Below are positions 26,273 to 34,826 of a stretch of 64,000 nucleotides of DNA, one piece after another; positions within the stretch are counted from its first letter, which is position 1; each line of letters starts with the position of its first letter. The stretch is from Allobosea sp. (GTDB lineage Bacteria > Pseudomonadota > Alphaproteobacteria > Rhizobiales > Beijerinckiaceae). The position numbers and the translations under genes are program-made. Location of the stretch: NCBI GenBank assembly GCA_024231975.1, contig JAAEQB010000057.1, positions 112,775 through 176,774 of the forward strand, in the 5' to 3' direction. The notes beneath the pieces are model-generated. The model saw nothing but the letters and a program-made list of their open reading frames with translations, ran no database searches and was not told the DNA's origin.

Positions 26273-27015
26273 CAGTTGCCCTCCATCCGGTTCTCGAACA
26301 GGGTCGAGCGGCGACCGCGCAGGACGATGTCGAACTTGTAGACCATCGTGTCCATCGGCAGCGTCGCCTCGCGGTCGAGCGCCGCGACCAGCCGCTCCAC
26401 CGCCTCGCGGCTAGGGATGCCCATCACGATCGGGCACTGCCAGATCATCGGATCGCCCTCGAAATACATCTGGGTGATCAGCCGCTGCGCGAAGGCGTGG
26501 CCGAAGACCGAGAAATGGATATGCGCCGGGCGCCAGTCGTTGACGCCGTTCGGCCAGGGATAGGGGCCGGGCTTGATGGTGCGGAACCAGTAGCGGCCCT
26601 CGTCATCGGTGATGGTGCGCCCGCAACCGCCGAAATTCGGATCGATGGCGGCGAGGTAGGTTTCCTTCTTGTGGCGATAGCGGCCGCCGGCATTGGCCTG
26701 CCAGAACTCGACCAGCGCGCCGCGCACGGGCCGCGCATCCTCGTCCAGCACCTGGCCGTGCACGATGATGCGCGGGCCGATCGGCTCGCCCGTCTGGGAG
26801 TAGTTCAGGATCAGGTCGTTATCGAGCGGCCCCAGCATGTCGTGGCCGAAGACCGGGCCGGTCATCTCCGAGATCGTATTGCCGAGAGACAATAAGGCCT
26901 TCTGCGGCGAACGCAGCACCGAGGTCTTGTAGTTCGGCGTGAAGGCCGGCGGATGCCAGCTTCGGTCACGCTGATAGAACGAGCCGCCCTGATGGCTCGA
27001 ATTTTCATTGCGCAT
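26272..27015 (-). CDS. pcaH: Protocatechuate 3,4-dioxygenase beta subunit
   Basis: A 247-residue catalytic subunit holding the ferric iron that opens the ring of protocatechuate between the hydroxyls, giving beta-carboxy-cis,cis-muconate. Iron ligands are visible: Tyr in GGRYRHK, Tyr in KPGPYPW, and two His in WRPAHIHFS. The N-terminal YQRDRSWHPPAFTPNYKTSV is the usual beta-subunit arm. It precedes pcaG with a one-base overlap. Confidence 0.96.
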   Translation of the reverse strand: MRNENSSHQGGSFYQRDRSWHPPAFTPNYKTSVLRSPQKALLSLGNTISEMTGPVFGHDMLGPLDNDLILNYSQTGEPIGPRIIVHGQVLDEDARPVRGALVEFWQANAGGRYRHKKETYLAAIDPNFGGCGRTITDDEGRYWFRTIKPGPYPWPNGVNDWRPAHIHFSVFGHAFAQRLITQMYFEGDPMIWQCPIVMGIPSREAVERLVAALDREATLPMDTMVYKFDIVLRGRRSTLFENRMEGN

Positions 27016-27154
27016 GGCAGCGCCTCCCTCCCTGTAGCGTCTCTCGTCGAACGGGCTGCCAGCTTGCGACGAGATCGGCCCGCCTGGTCTTGATCTGGCT
27101 CAATCCCCGCCGCTCCCGCCCTCAGCGCGAGCGACCGCGACGGGGTCGTCGGAT

Positions 27155-27550
27155 TCAGCCCGCCTTGCCGTCCTTCATCTCGGCATAGGCTGCCCTAGCG
27201 ATCTTGAAGGCATGGTTGGCCGCCGGCACGCCGGCATAGATCGCCACATGCAACAGCGCTTCCTTGATGTCCTCCATGCTCGCGCCGGTGTTGCGCGTCG
27301 CCCGGACGTGCATCGCGACCTCGTCGTGATGGCCGAGCGCGGCGAGCAGGGCGATGGTCAGCATCGAGCGCTCGCGCTTGCTGATGGTGTCGCGCGACCA
27401 GACCGTGCCCCAGGCGCTCTCGGTGATGAGCTGCTGGAAATCGGCGGTGAAGAGATCGGTGTTGGCGACGGCCGCATCGACATAGCGCTCGCCGAGCACG
27501 GAACGGCGGGTCGCCATGCCCTGGGTATATCGGTCCTGTGCGTCAGCCAC
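27155..27550 (-). CDS. pcaC: 4-carboxymuconolactone decarboxylase
   Basis: A 131-residue small all-helical enzyme that decarboxylates gamma-carboxymuconolactone to beta-ketoadipate enol-lactone. Conserved blocks are FQQLITESAWGTVWSRD, SKRERSMLTIALLAALGHHDE with the catalytic His region, and HVAIYAGVPAANHAFKIA. The start overlaps the pcaD stop by eight bases. It is separate from pcaD, not the PcaL fusion found in some actinobacteria. About 140 bases without a gene separate it from pcaH. Confidence 0.95.
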   Translation of the reverse strand: MADAQDRYTQGMATRRSVLGERYVDAAVANTDLFTADFQQLITESAWGTVWSRDTISKRERSMLTIALLAALGHHDEVAMHVRATRNTGASMEDIKEALLHVAIYAGVPAANHAFKIARAAYAEMKDGKAG

Positions 27551-28337
27551 GTCCGTGCTTCTCCAGATGTTCCGTCACCAGCGCCAGCAGCCGCTCCGGC
27601 TGCTCGACCGGCGGAATGTGCCCGCAGCCGTCAATTAGCGCAAAGCGCGCATTCGGGATGCGCTCTGCCATCGCCCGCACCAGATCGGGCGGCGTCGACT
27701 GGTCGCCATCGCCAGCAACTGCCAGCGTCGGCACGCCGATGTTGCCGATGGCGGTCGTGAAATCGGCTTGGGCCAGTGCCTCGCAGGTCGATATATAGCC
27801 GTCGGCCGGTTGCCGCAGCAGCGCGTTGCGCCAGCCGGTGAGGTCGTCCGGCCGCTCGGCCCGAAAGGCCGGCGTGAACCAGCGCTCCATCACGTGATCG
27901 GCAATGGCCGCTATGCCGCCGGCGCGGACGGCGTCGATCCGCGCATTCCAGCTGTCGGCCGTACCGACCTTGGGAGCGGTGTCGGCCAAAACCAGCGCCG
28001 AGAGGCGCTCCGGTGCGCGCACCGCCAGATCCTGCCCGATCAGCCCGCCGATCGAAAGCCCTACCAGGGCGAAACGCCAGAGGCCGATATGGTCGGCAAG
28101 GGCGACGAGGTCATCGGTGAAGTCGGCTATGGCATAGGGACCCGCTGGCACCTCGGACAGGCCGTGGCCGCGCTTGTCGTAGACGACGACGCGCCATTCA
28201 CGGGCCAGCGCGGCCGCTACCTCGTCCCAGATCCGGAAATCTGTGCCGAGGGAATTGACCAGCACCACGGCCGCCGCCTCGCGCGGACCGCTTTCGCGCC
28301 AATGCACCAGCTCGCCGTCGATACGCGTGAAAGCCAT
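27543..28337 (-). CDS. pcaD: 3-oxoadipate enol-lactonase
   Basis: A 264-residue alpha/beta hydrolase that opens the enol-lactone to beta-ketoadipate. The start at 28337 (MAFTRIDGELVHWRESGP) is preferred: an upstream in-frame start at 28379 would fall at the predicted transcription start. Nucleophile Ser96 is in VGLSIGGLIGQ; the catalytic His is in DGCGHIPPVEQPE. First gene of the pcaDCHGFIJB run, directly downstream of the PcaQ box. Confidence 0.94.
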   Translation of the reverse strand: MAFTRIDGELVHWRESGPREAAAVVLVNSLGTDFRIWDEVAAALAREWRVVVYDKRGHGLSEVPAGPYAIADFTDDLVALADHIGLWRFALVGLSIGGLIGQDLAVRAPERLSALVLADTAPKVGTADSWNARIDAVRAGGIAAIADHVMERWFTPAFRAERPDDLTGWRNALLRQPADGYISTCEALAQADFTTAIGNIGVPTLAVAGDGDQSTPPDLVRAMAERIPNARFALIDGCGHIPPVEQPERLLALVTEHLEKHGRG

Positions 28338-28386
28338 GGAAAATCGTCCAGCCAATTGGAGATCAACAGCATGGACCAATCAATTG

Positions 28387-28416
28387 ATTATGTTAAATGG
28401 CATTATCGACGTTGAA
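28387..28416 (-). promoter_or_regulatory. Candidate pcaD promoter
   Basis: On the minus strand TTCAAC (28411-28416) and CATAAT (28387-28392) are spaced by 18 bases. The PcaQ palindrome abuts the upstream hexamer, so its centre would be about 45 bases upstream of the start point, as expected for a LysR-type activator. Confidence 0.55.
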
Positions 28417-28417
28417 A

Positions 28418-28433
28418 ATAACCTGCAGGTTAT
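28418..28433. promoter_or_regulatory. PcaQ operator
   Basis: ATAACC-TGCA-GGTTAT is a perfect 16-base palindrome matching the PcaQ binding motif known from rhizobia (ATAACC-N4-GGTTAA). It lies three bases before the pcaQ start codon and just upstream of the pcaD promoter on the other strand, so one site can activate pcaD and repress pcaQ. Confidence 0.9.
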
Positions 28434-28436
28434 CGT

Positions 28437-29363
28437 ATGAGCCAAAATCGCGACCTTCAGTGGGACAGGACGATCAAGCTTCGCCATCTCTCTTGTTTCA
28501 TCGAGGTGGCGAGGCACAAAAGTGCGGGCAAGGCAGCAGCGTCCCTCGGACTCAGCCAGCCCGCAGTTTCAAAGACTATTCACGAGTTGGAAAACAGCTT
28601 GAACGCCAGCCTGTTTGAGCCCAATCGGCGCTCCATGGTGCTGACGCCTCTAGGCGAAATCTTTCTGCGATACGCCACGTCTAGTGTGACCGCTCTCAAG
28701 CAGGGGATGCGAATGGTAGCGCAGGATTCTGAGAGCCGGCGCGCCACTTTCACGATTGGGGCATTACCAACGGTTTCTGCGAATGTCCTGCCCGGAGCAC
28801 TCGCAGATCTTACAAGCCGATTTCCGGACTTAAGGCTGCGCGTCGTTACCGGTTCCAATGATGTTCTGATAGCGCAACTGCGTTTGGGCGATGTCGACCT
28901 GGTCGTCGGGCGAATGACATCTCCCGAAGCGATGAAGGGCTTGGCGTTTGAGCACCTTTATTCCGAGCGGATCGTGCTTGCCGTTCGCCCCGACCATCCC
29001 CTGCTCGCGCAACGACAGCTGGAACTGTCCGAAATCAGTCGCTACCAACTGCTTATTCCACCCCCAGGCTCCGTCATTCATCCGGTTGTTGAGCGCTATT
29101 TCCTCGCCCATTCGGTTCAGATGACCGGTACCCAGATAGAGACAGTTTCGGACGCCTTCGCCCGAATTTATCTCCTCAGCACCACAGCGGTCTGGGTCAT
29201 TTCAGAAGGCGTCATCGCTCAGGATGTGCGAAGAGGGATTCTCGCGACGCTCCCTGTCGAAAGCGATGATACGCTTGGTCCCGTCGGCTTCACAACTCGC
29301 ACCGATACCGAACCGACCTATCCCGCGCAGTTGATAATGTCTGCCCTGCGAGGGGCGGGCTAA
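28437..29363 (+). CDS. pcaQ: LysR-type regulator of the pca operon
   Basis: A 308-residue LysR regulator. The N-terminal helix-turn-helix is in SAGKAAASLGLSQPAVSKTI (about residues 23-42), followed by the linker helix and the two-lobed co-inducer domain (FTIGALPTVSANVLPGALAD onwards). Divergent from pcaD with a perfect PcaQ box between them. In rhizobia PcaQ activates pcaDCHGB in response to pathway intermediates such as beta-carboxymuconate and the enol-lactone; the same is inferred here, with pcaFIJ included in the run. Confidence 0.93.
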   Translation: MSQNRDLQWDRTIKLRHLSCFIEVARHKSAGKAAASLGLSQPAVSKTIHELENSLNASLFEPNRRSMVLTPLGEIFLRYATSSVTALKQGMRMVAQDSESRRATFTIGALPTVSANVLPGALADLTSRFPDLRLRVVTGSNDVLIAQLRLGDVDLVVGRMTSPEAMKGLAFEHLYSERIVLAVRPDHPLLAQRQLELSEISRYQLLIPPPGSVIHPVVERYFLAHSVQMTGTQIETVSDAFARIYLLSTTAVWVISEGVIAQDVRRGILATLPVESDDTLGPVGFTTRTDTEPTYPAQLIMSALRGAG

Positions 29364-29375
29364 TTCTGTCGCGAG

Positions 29376-29545
29376 CGCGCAGGCGCGAAGCATCACGGTA
29401 GTACTCCCAGATCTGATCAATCACGGCGTCCGATCAGTAATGTTTTCGCCGGAAAGCTCCATCGTACCGCTCGTTAGGGGACAGCGGCGCAAATTTGGAA
29501 ACCCGGAGCTCAAGCTCGACGTTGAGCCAGGTGTGCGTCGGCCAG
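29376..29545 (-). pseudogene. 3' remnant of a class II aldolase-family gene
   Basis: The minus-strand translation reads WLNVELELRVSKFAPLSP, then a degraded part with a stop, then SDAVIDQIWEY. This matches the C-terminus of the intact protein at 32895-33644 (LRLNAELQFRASTIAPLSP ... SEDVIGRIWEY), and nucleotide identity is evident over about 140 bases (29398-29540 against 32905-33050). There is no room for the 5' part because the permease gene begins directly upstream. It marks an old duplication or rearrangement around the ABC cluster. Ends are approximate. Confidence 0.75.
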
Positions 29546-29556
29546 CGACTGCACCA

Positions 29557-30294
29557 TCATGACGAGCCGTGCCGCAATTGCTTGTCGATCGCCAGCAATG
29601 CCATGCTGGCCGTGATCGCGAAGCTGACGATTAGGAGCGTCAGCACCATGATCAGATCCGTGTCGTGCAGACCGATGGCCTGCATCAGCAGGAACCCGAT
29701 CCCGCGCTGCGATGCAAACATCTCGCCGAGCAGCGTGCCGATGAGCGTTAATGAAAATCCCAGCCTGAGTCCCGTGAATATCTCGGGACGTGCTGCGGGG
29801 AATAGGAGGGCCCAGGCGCTCTGCCATCGTGTAAGGCGAAGCGCCCTCGATGTGCGGCCGAGCACTGGGGGAAGATTGCGCAACGCGCCGAGCGTGAAGA
29901 TCGCGATCGGCATAATGCCATGGATCGCGCCGAATGCGACCTTGGAAGGCATTCCGATCCCGAAGATCAGCAGGACGATCGGATAGAGGGTGATCTTCGG
30001 CAGCGAATAGAACGACACAAGCAGCGGCTCGCCCACCTCGCCAGCGAGGCGATTCATGCCCAGGGAGAAGCCCAACGCGACGCCGACGACCACGGCGATC
30101 GCAAGTGCGAGCGCGAAAGCCCGAAGCGTCTCCGCCAGGTGAGACAAGAAACCTTCCGACGCGATTAGCGCTCCCGCCTTGACGACGGTTTCGAGCGGGG
30201 GGCGGAGTGCCAGGTCGCCGATCGCCCAATAGGCAAGTTGCCAGAGCAGGAGTAGGCCGACGATTACGAGAAGGCTATTTCTGGCGCTCGTCAT
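29557..30294 (-). CDS. ABC transporter permease, NitT/TauT (SsuC/TauC) type
   Basis: A 245-residue inner-membrane permease. The start at 30294 overlaps the upstream gene's stop as TGATG; 13 codons upstream are open but lie in that gene. Helices begin with NSLLVIVGLLLLWQLAYWAI; the coupling loop is RALRLTRWQSAWALLFPAAR followed by PEIFTGLRLGFS, as in nitrate/sulfonate/taurine-type permeases. It forms a pair with the next permease. The ligand cannot be read from sequence. Confidence 0.88.
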   Translation of the reverse strand: MTSARNSLLVIVGLLLLWQLAYWAIGDLALRPPLETVVKAGALIASEGFLSHLAETLRAFALALAIAVVVGVALGFSLGMNRLAGEVGEPLLVSFYSLPKITLYPIVLLIFGIGMPSKVAFGAIHGIMPIAIFTLGALRNLPPVLGRTSRALRLTRWQSAWALLFPAARPEIFTGLRLGFSLTLIGTLLGEMFASQRGIGFLLMQAIGLHDTDLIMVLTLLIVSFAITASMALLAIDKQLRHGSS

Positions 30295-31046
30295 CACGAA
30301 CGGCTCCTGCGGCTCAAGAGGCGCTTCTCCCAAGCGTAGAAGAGCCCGTTGACGGCTCCGGCCACGAGTAGGACGAACAGGATCAACGGATACATGATCT
30401 CGTTCTCGAAGTTGTTGTAGGCGAAGACGATCTCGTGCCCGATACCGATCCTCGACATGATAAACTCGGCGCCGATCACGCCGATAAAGGAGTAGGAGAC
30501 CGCCAACTTCACACCAGTTGCCAGATACGGGCCGGCATGGGGCAGATAGATCCGCCTGGCGGCTTCCAGCGGGCGCATCCCGTAGACCGCTGCCGTCTTA
30601 CGGAGGACGCGCGGAATGCGGTCCAGCGCATTGATCGTATTTACCACTACCGCAACGACAGCCAGCATGAAGCCGATGACGATCTGGGGGGCTTCGCCGA
30701 TTCCGAAGATGGCGATCATCATCGGGTAGAACGCGTAGACCGGCACCGCATAGTACGCGGTGAAGAATGGCGACATCGCGTCGGCCAAGCCGCGGAAGCG
30801 CTGGATTGCAACTCCCATCAGGATGCCGACAACAATCGCCAGGGAGCATGCAATCGCGATCTTGCTCAGCGTCTGGGTGATCGCCAAATGGACGCGTCCG
30901 GAGAGCAGCAGGCGCCACAAGCCCACCATCATCTCGCTTGGGGGCGGCGCAACGAAGCGGGCGATCACGCCAATACGGGTCAGGATCTCCAAAGCCAGGA
31001 CGATCGCGGTAATCAATCCGAGCCGCACGGTTGTCGCGGGCTTCAT
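30294..31046 (-). CDS. ABC transporter permease, NitT/TauT (SsuC/TauC) type
   Basis: A 250-residue permease. The ATG at 31046 (MKPATTVRLGLITAIVLALE) lies one base after the upstream stop and is preferred over a longer open frame. The coupling loop AAVYGMRPLEAARRIYLPHA, followed by GPYLATGVKLAVSYSFIGVI, and the end AWEKRLLSRRSRS are typical. Two different permeases rather than one homodimer are used by this importer, a less common arrangement for the family. Confidence 0.88.
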   Translation of the reverse strand: MKPATTVRLGLITAIVLALEILTRIGVIARFVAPPPSEMMVGLWRLLLSGRVHLAITQTLSKIAIACSLAIVVGILMGVAIQRFRGLADAMSPFFTAYYAVPVYAFYPMMIAIFGIGEAPQIVIGFMLAVVAVVVNTINALDRIPRVLRKTAAVYGMRPLEAARRIYLPHAGPYLATGVKLAVSYSFIGVIGAEFIMSRIGIGHEIVFAYNNFENEIMYPLILFVLLVAGAVNGLFYAWEKRLLSRRSRS

Positions 31047-31047
31047 G

Positions 31048-31866
31048 TCAGCCTGCCTTGTGGGAGAGCGCTGCCATCGATTCTCCGCGCAATCGCATCC
31101 AGAGGCGCGCTGTGATCTCGCCGAAGCGCGGATCGGAGACCACGCGACTGTCGCGGTCGCGGCCCCAGGGCGTCTCAACGACGTCGATGATCCTGCCCGG
31201 GCGGGCGGACATGACGCCTACGCGATCGGCGAGCATGGCGGCCTCGTCAAGGGCGTGGGTGATGAGCAGCACCGTGGCGCCGGTCTCCCGCCAGAGCTTA
31301 AGGAGTTCCTCGCCCATGATGAGCCGCGTCTGCTGGTCGAGCGCCCCGAATGGCTCATCTAGTAAGATGAGCCGGGGGCGCTGCACGAGCGTCCGCGCTA
31401 TGCAGACCCTCTGACGCATGCCGCCGGAGAGTTGCGCGGGATAGGCTGCCGCGAAATCGCGTAGGCCCATAAGAGTCAACGTGTCGTCAACCCTGCGTTT
31501 GATCTCTGCCTCGCCGAGGCCCGCCCGCCGGATGCCGAAGGCAACGTTGTCCGCGACGTTCAGCCAAGCAAACGACGCATCCTCCTGGAAGACCACACCA
31601 ACACCTTCGGGAACGGCCCGCCCATCGAGACGGCTCCCTTCGAAGATGGCTTGGCCCTTCGTCGCCGGGGAAAGTCCGGCGACGATGTCGAACAGGGTCG
31701 ACTTGCCACAGCCCGAGGGGCCAACCACAGCGAAGAATTCGCCCTTACGGAGATCCAAGTCGACCGGCCCTAAGGCCTCGACTTTGGTCCTCGCGTTGGT
31801 TTCGAATACGCGTGTTACCCCTCGCAGCCCGACGTGGACAGGCGCGGCAATCGTCATGGCATTCAT
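31048..31866 (-). CDS. ABC transporter ATP-binding protein, NitT/TauT (SsuB/TauB) type
   Basis: A 272-residue ATPase with Walker A GPSGCGKST, signature LSGGMRQRV, Walker B LILLDEPFGALD and the switch His in LITHALDEA. The start overlaps the stop of the binding-protein gene (ATGA). Energises the two permeases encoded downstream. Confidence 0.92.
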   Translation of the reverse strand: MNAMTIAAPVHVGLRGVTRVFETNARTKVEALGPVDLDLRKGEFFAVVGPSGCGKSTLFDIVAGLSPATKGQAIFEGSRLDGRAVPEGVGVVFQEDASFAWLNVADNVAFGIRRAGLGEAEIKRRVDDTLTLMGLRDFAAAYPAQLSGGMRQRVCIARTLVQRPRLILLDEPFGALDQQTRLIMGEELLKLWRETGATVLLITHALDEAAMLADRVGVMSARPGRIIDVVETPWGRDRDSRVVSDPRFGEITARLWMRLRGESMAALSHKAG

Positions 31867-32849
31867 TTTAGGACGCGCTCACCTTCGGGAAGGAAGCTCT
31901 CGTCGATCATCTTGCTCCAGTCGATGTCGCCATCGGTGGCGCCGACCAGGATCTGGGCTCGCCACATCTCCTTGAGCCCAGCGAGATCGAACTTGCCCGT
32001 GCTCCAGTAGGGAAGCCCGTCCTTGGCCTCGACCAGGTGCCTGACCGCCTGAAGGGCGATCGGCTGCTCCAGCTTGTAGACTTTCGCCACGATCGCCGCG
32101 GCCTCCTCGGGGTGTTCGTTCATGAAGGCGACGGCCTTTGCCCGGCCGGCCACAATCGCGCGCAAAAAGTCTCCGCGCTTTCCAGCCGCGGCCTGCGTCG
32201 TCACGCCGACGACGTTGCTCATCGAAGGGAACAGCTTGTCCGCGGTCGCGATGATCCGGTACTTCTCGCGATATTTGGACAGCAGCGGTTCGGTCGCGGG
32301 CGCGACGTCAATTGCGCCCAGATCCAATGCAACGAGGGCTTCGCCGAGCCCTCCGGTCATGACCAGTTCCACGTCGGATGGCTTAAGCCCGGCCTTCTCG
32401 ACGATCAGCATGGCCAAGGCCTGGCTGACCGAGCGCGGGCTGGAATAACCCAGCTTGCGGCCCTTCAGATCGGCGACCGACTTGATCGGCGAGTCCTTCT
32501 TCACCATCCAGCCGAATTCGGAAACGGTCTGGACGTTGTTGCTGATGATCTTAAGCGCAGCCCCTTGCCTGATCGCGGTTGCTACGGCGATCGGGCTTAC
32601 CTCGGCATAGGCGATGTCGCCGGCCAGCAGGTTGCGCACGGTCGTGCCACCTCCCTGAGAGGATAGGATCCCCGTCACATTGCCGTCGAAGAAGCCCTTT
32701 TCCATAGCGACCGCGAACGGCATGCCGCTGGCGGAAACACCATAATTGCTGACGACGATCTCCTCGGCGCGCAGCGTGCCCACGCCCATGGCGCAGATGG
32801 CCAGGCCCAACGACAGGCACCGCCCGCGCAGTCTGTTCATGAACTGCAT
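31863..32849 (-). CDS. ABC transporter substrate-binding protein, NMT1/SsuA-like
   Basis: A 328-residue periplasmic binding protein with a signal peptide (MQFMNRLRGRCLSLGLAICA, cleavage near LRA-EE). The mature chain shows the family pattern: GVSASGMPFAVAMEKGFF, GGGTTVRNLLAGDIAYAEVS, SVADLKGRKLGYSSPRSVSQ. First gene of the importer operon and 45 bases downstream of the aldolase-family gene, with which it is probably co-transcribed. Confidence 0.9.
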   Translation of the reverse strand: MQFMNRLRGRCLSLGLAICAMGVGTLRAEEIVVSNYGVSASGMPFAVAMEKGFFDGNVTGILSSQGGGTTVRNLLAGDIAYAEVSPIAVATAIRQGAALKIISNNVQTVSEFGWMVKKDSPIKSVADLKGRKLGYSSPRSVSQALAMLIVEKAGLKPSDVELVMTGGLGEALVALDLGAIDVAPATEPLLSKYREKYRIIATADKLFPSMSNVVGVTTQAAAGKRGDFLRAIVAGRAKAVAFMNEHPEEAAAIVAKVYKLEQPIALQAVRHLVEAKDGLPYWSTGKFDLAGLKEMWRAQILVGATDGDIDWSKMIDESFLPEGERVLK

Positions 32850-32894
32850 TTTCTTCCTCCCTCGGTGTTTTGCTTGGTTGTTCGTGGAGCGACG

Positions 32895-33644
32895 TCAGAT
32901 GTCAGCCGACCAGTACTCCCAGATTCGCCCAATGACGTCCTCTGACAGGTTAACTCGACTGGAGAGCTCGATCTCCCCGCTCGTCAGAGGGGACAAAGGC
33001 GCGATCGTGGACGCCCGAAACTGAAGCTCGGCGTTGAGCCGCAGGTGGACCGCTCGGAATGTCAATTCACGAACCGAGCGGCCGACTACGGTCGCACCGT
33101 GGCGACGCATCGTCACCACCCAGTTGTCGGCGAGCGCAGCCGCAAGCGACTCGGCCTGGTCGACCGTCCGCACCAGCAAGTCAGTGTCGCCGAAATCGTC
33201 CCGGCTGTCCCAGACTGGCACCCGCTGTCCGATCACCGCACCAAGATGGCAGACCGGCACGATGTCGAGGCCGGCTATGCAGAATGCGACGACCGCTGGA
33301 GCGTGATGGTGACAAACGGACATCACGTCTGGCCGCGCCCGATATATGGCGCCGTGGATCACGCGCTCTGCATAGAGTTTTGCGCCAGTGTCGCGGACCG
33401 GGCGGTCGTCTAGGTCGAGTTCCACCAAATCGGCTCGCTCGACGAGCGCCGGGCTGCGCGAGCGGGAGATGAAATATCGGCCCGGCTCGGATGGATGCCG
33501 GGCGCTTACGTGGCCGAAGCCATCAAGGACGCCTTCGCGGGCAAGTATCCGGTTCGACACGACCAGGTCGTCAAGGACGTCTTCTAGAATCCCACGGTGC
33601 GACGGCTCAGCCGCGCCAGCGTCAGAAGCGAGCGCTACGCTCAT
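32895..33644 (-). CDS. Class II aldolase/adducin family protein
   Basis: A 249-residue zinc-dependent aldolase-fold protein (L-fuculose-phosphate aldolase/adducin family). The ATG at 33644 is preferred, behind AAGGAG about ten bases upstream; a GTG at 33650 is also possible. Zinc ligands are likely in VCHHHAPAV and RRHG, with the acid in YAERVIHGAIY. Members act as aldolases, decarboxylases or epimerases on small hydroxy- or keto-acids. Probably handles the compound brought in by the adjacent importer. A decayed second copy of its 3' end lies at 29376-29545. Confidence 0.87.
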   Translation of the reverse strand: MSVALASDAGAAEPSHRGILEDVLDDLVVSNRILAREGVLDGFGHVSARHPSEPGRYFISRSRSPALVERADLVELDLDDRPVRDTGAKLYAERVIHGAIYRARPDVMSVCHHHAPAVVAFCIAGLDIVPVCHLGAVIGQRVPVWDSRDDFGDTDLLVRTVDQAESLAAALADNWVVTMRRHGATVVGRSVRELTFRAVHLRLNAELQFRASTIAPLSPLTSGEIELSSRVNLSEDVIGRIWEYWSADI

Positions 33645-33893
33645 CTGCACTATTCTCCTTCCGGTCTGAGATGTGCGGCCGCACTAGCGGAAAATCTCAT
33701 TCCTGGCGCTAAGAGGCCGCGTCAGCCATCCTCTTCTCCGGAATGTGCAGCATCGCTTCATTCGTCACAAAGACTGTTTCACCCTCGCAGTCAGCAAAAA
33801 AATCGCTCGCCATTTCTACCCGCGATATGCCATCGCCTGAACGTGGCGCAGGACCCCCGGCTCCGAACGCTCCGCCCGGGAAGGGAAATCGAC

Positions 33894-34823
33894 ATGAGGT
33901 TCCGCCAACTTGAATGCTTTGAACGCGTGTGCGAGCTCGGCAGCATCACGCAGGCCGCGTCTACGCTCAATGTGGCCCAGACGGCTCTGGGACTGCAGAT
34001 TCGCCAGCTGGAGGACGAGATGGGCTGTCCCTTGCTCAGCCGGACGAGCCGCGGCGTGGCCCCCACGGATGCCGGTAGGATCTTTCTGGACTGGACTCGG
34101 CGGACGCTCGACGGCCGAAGAGAAATACGGAGCGCTCTCGCCGTCTTCCGGGATAATGCGGTCCGGAGAACCGTGACGGTCGGCCTCACCCCGAGTATGA
34201 CGATGCTGATGGGAGCCGACCTGATCCAGGCAATCGCACGCTCTCCCTTAAACGTGAACCTCCAGCTCGCCGAGGGCCTCAGCCATGTGATGGTGGCGGG
34301 GCTGCCCAATGGCAAAGTGGACCTCGCCTTCGCTTTCAAGCCGGAGATAAGCGGGTCTTATCGGTGCTCGCCGCTCCTGAAGGATTCCCTCTTCCTCATA
34401 CGTGCGCCTAGTGACGCGACCCGATCCGAGAAGTCCGTCTCGTTGCGCGATGCGCTCAGCGGCCGATTTGCAATGCCTGATCGCGACGATGTCGTTCGCC
34501 GCATGGTTGAGGACAGCGCCTCCGCCGCCGGGCTCTCGCTGAATGTCGCCTACGAGGTCCATTCACTTACGGCGATCAAGCAGCTTGTCTCGCGCGGTCT
34601 GGCGTCGGCCATCCTTCCGCTGGGCAGCGTCTACGAGGACGTCGCGGCGGAGAGGCTGACCGCCTCGCGCATCCCGGACGCCGCCTTGGAAAGGACACTG
34701 TATGCGATACGCGCTTATGACATGGACCCGGCCCTGGATGCGCTCCTGATCTCAACTTTCCTGTCGATCTACCGCGAGAACGCCAGCGGCTGGGGGATGG
34801 GCGAGGTCCTGATGCTGGCCTGA
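33894..34823 (+). CDS. LysR family transcriptional regulator
   Basis: A 309-residue LysR regulator. The ATG at 33894 (MRFRQLECFERVCELGSITQ) is preceded by GGGAAGGGAAA. HTH is in SITQAASTLNVAQTALGLQI; the effector domain starts near RRTVTVGLTPS. It resembles the nitrogen-assimilation/Nac-like branch of the family in its N-terminus. Divergent from the aldolase-importer operon with a 249-base gap, so it is the likely regulator of that operon; no clear T-N11-A palindrome was found in the gap. Confidence 0.88.
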   Translation: MRFRQLECFERVCELGSITQAASTLNVAQTALGLQIRQLEDEMGCPLLSRTSRGVAPTDAGRIFLDWTRRTLDGRREIRSALAVFRDNAVRRTVTVGLTPSMTMLMGADLIQAIARSPLNVNLQLAEGLSHVMVAGLPNGKVDLAFAFKPEISGSYRCSPLLKDSLFLIRAPSDATRSEKSVSLRDALSGRFAMPDRDDVVRRMVEDSASAAGLSLNVAYEVHSLTAIKQLVSRGLASAILPLGSVYEDVAAERLTASRIPDAALERTLYAIRAYDMDPALDALLISTFLSIYRENASGWGMGEVLMLA

Positions 34824-34826
34824 GCC

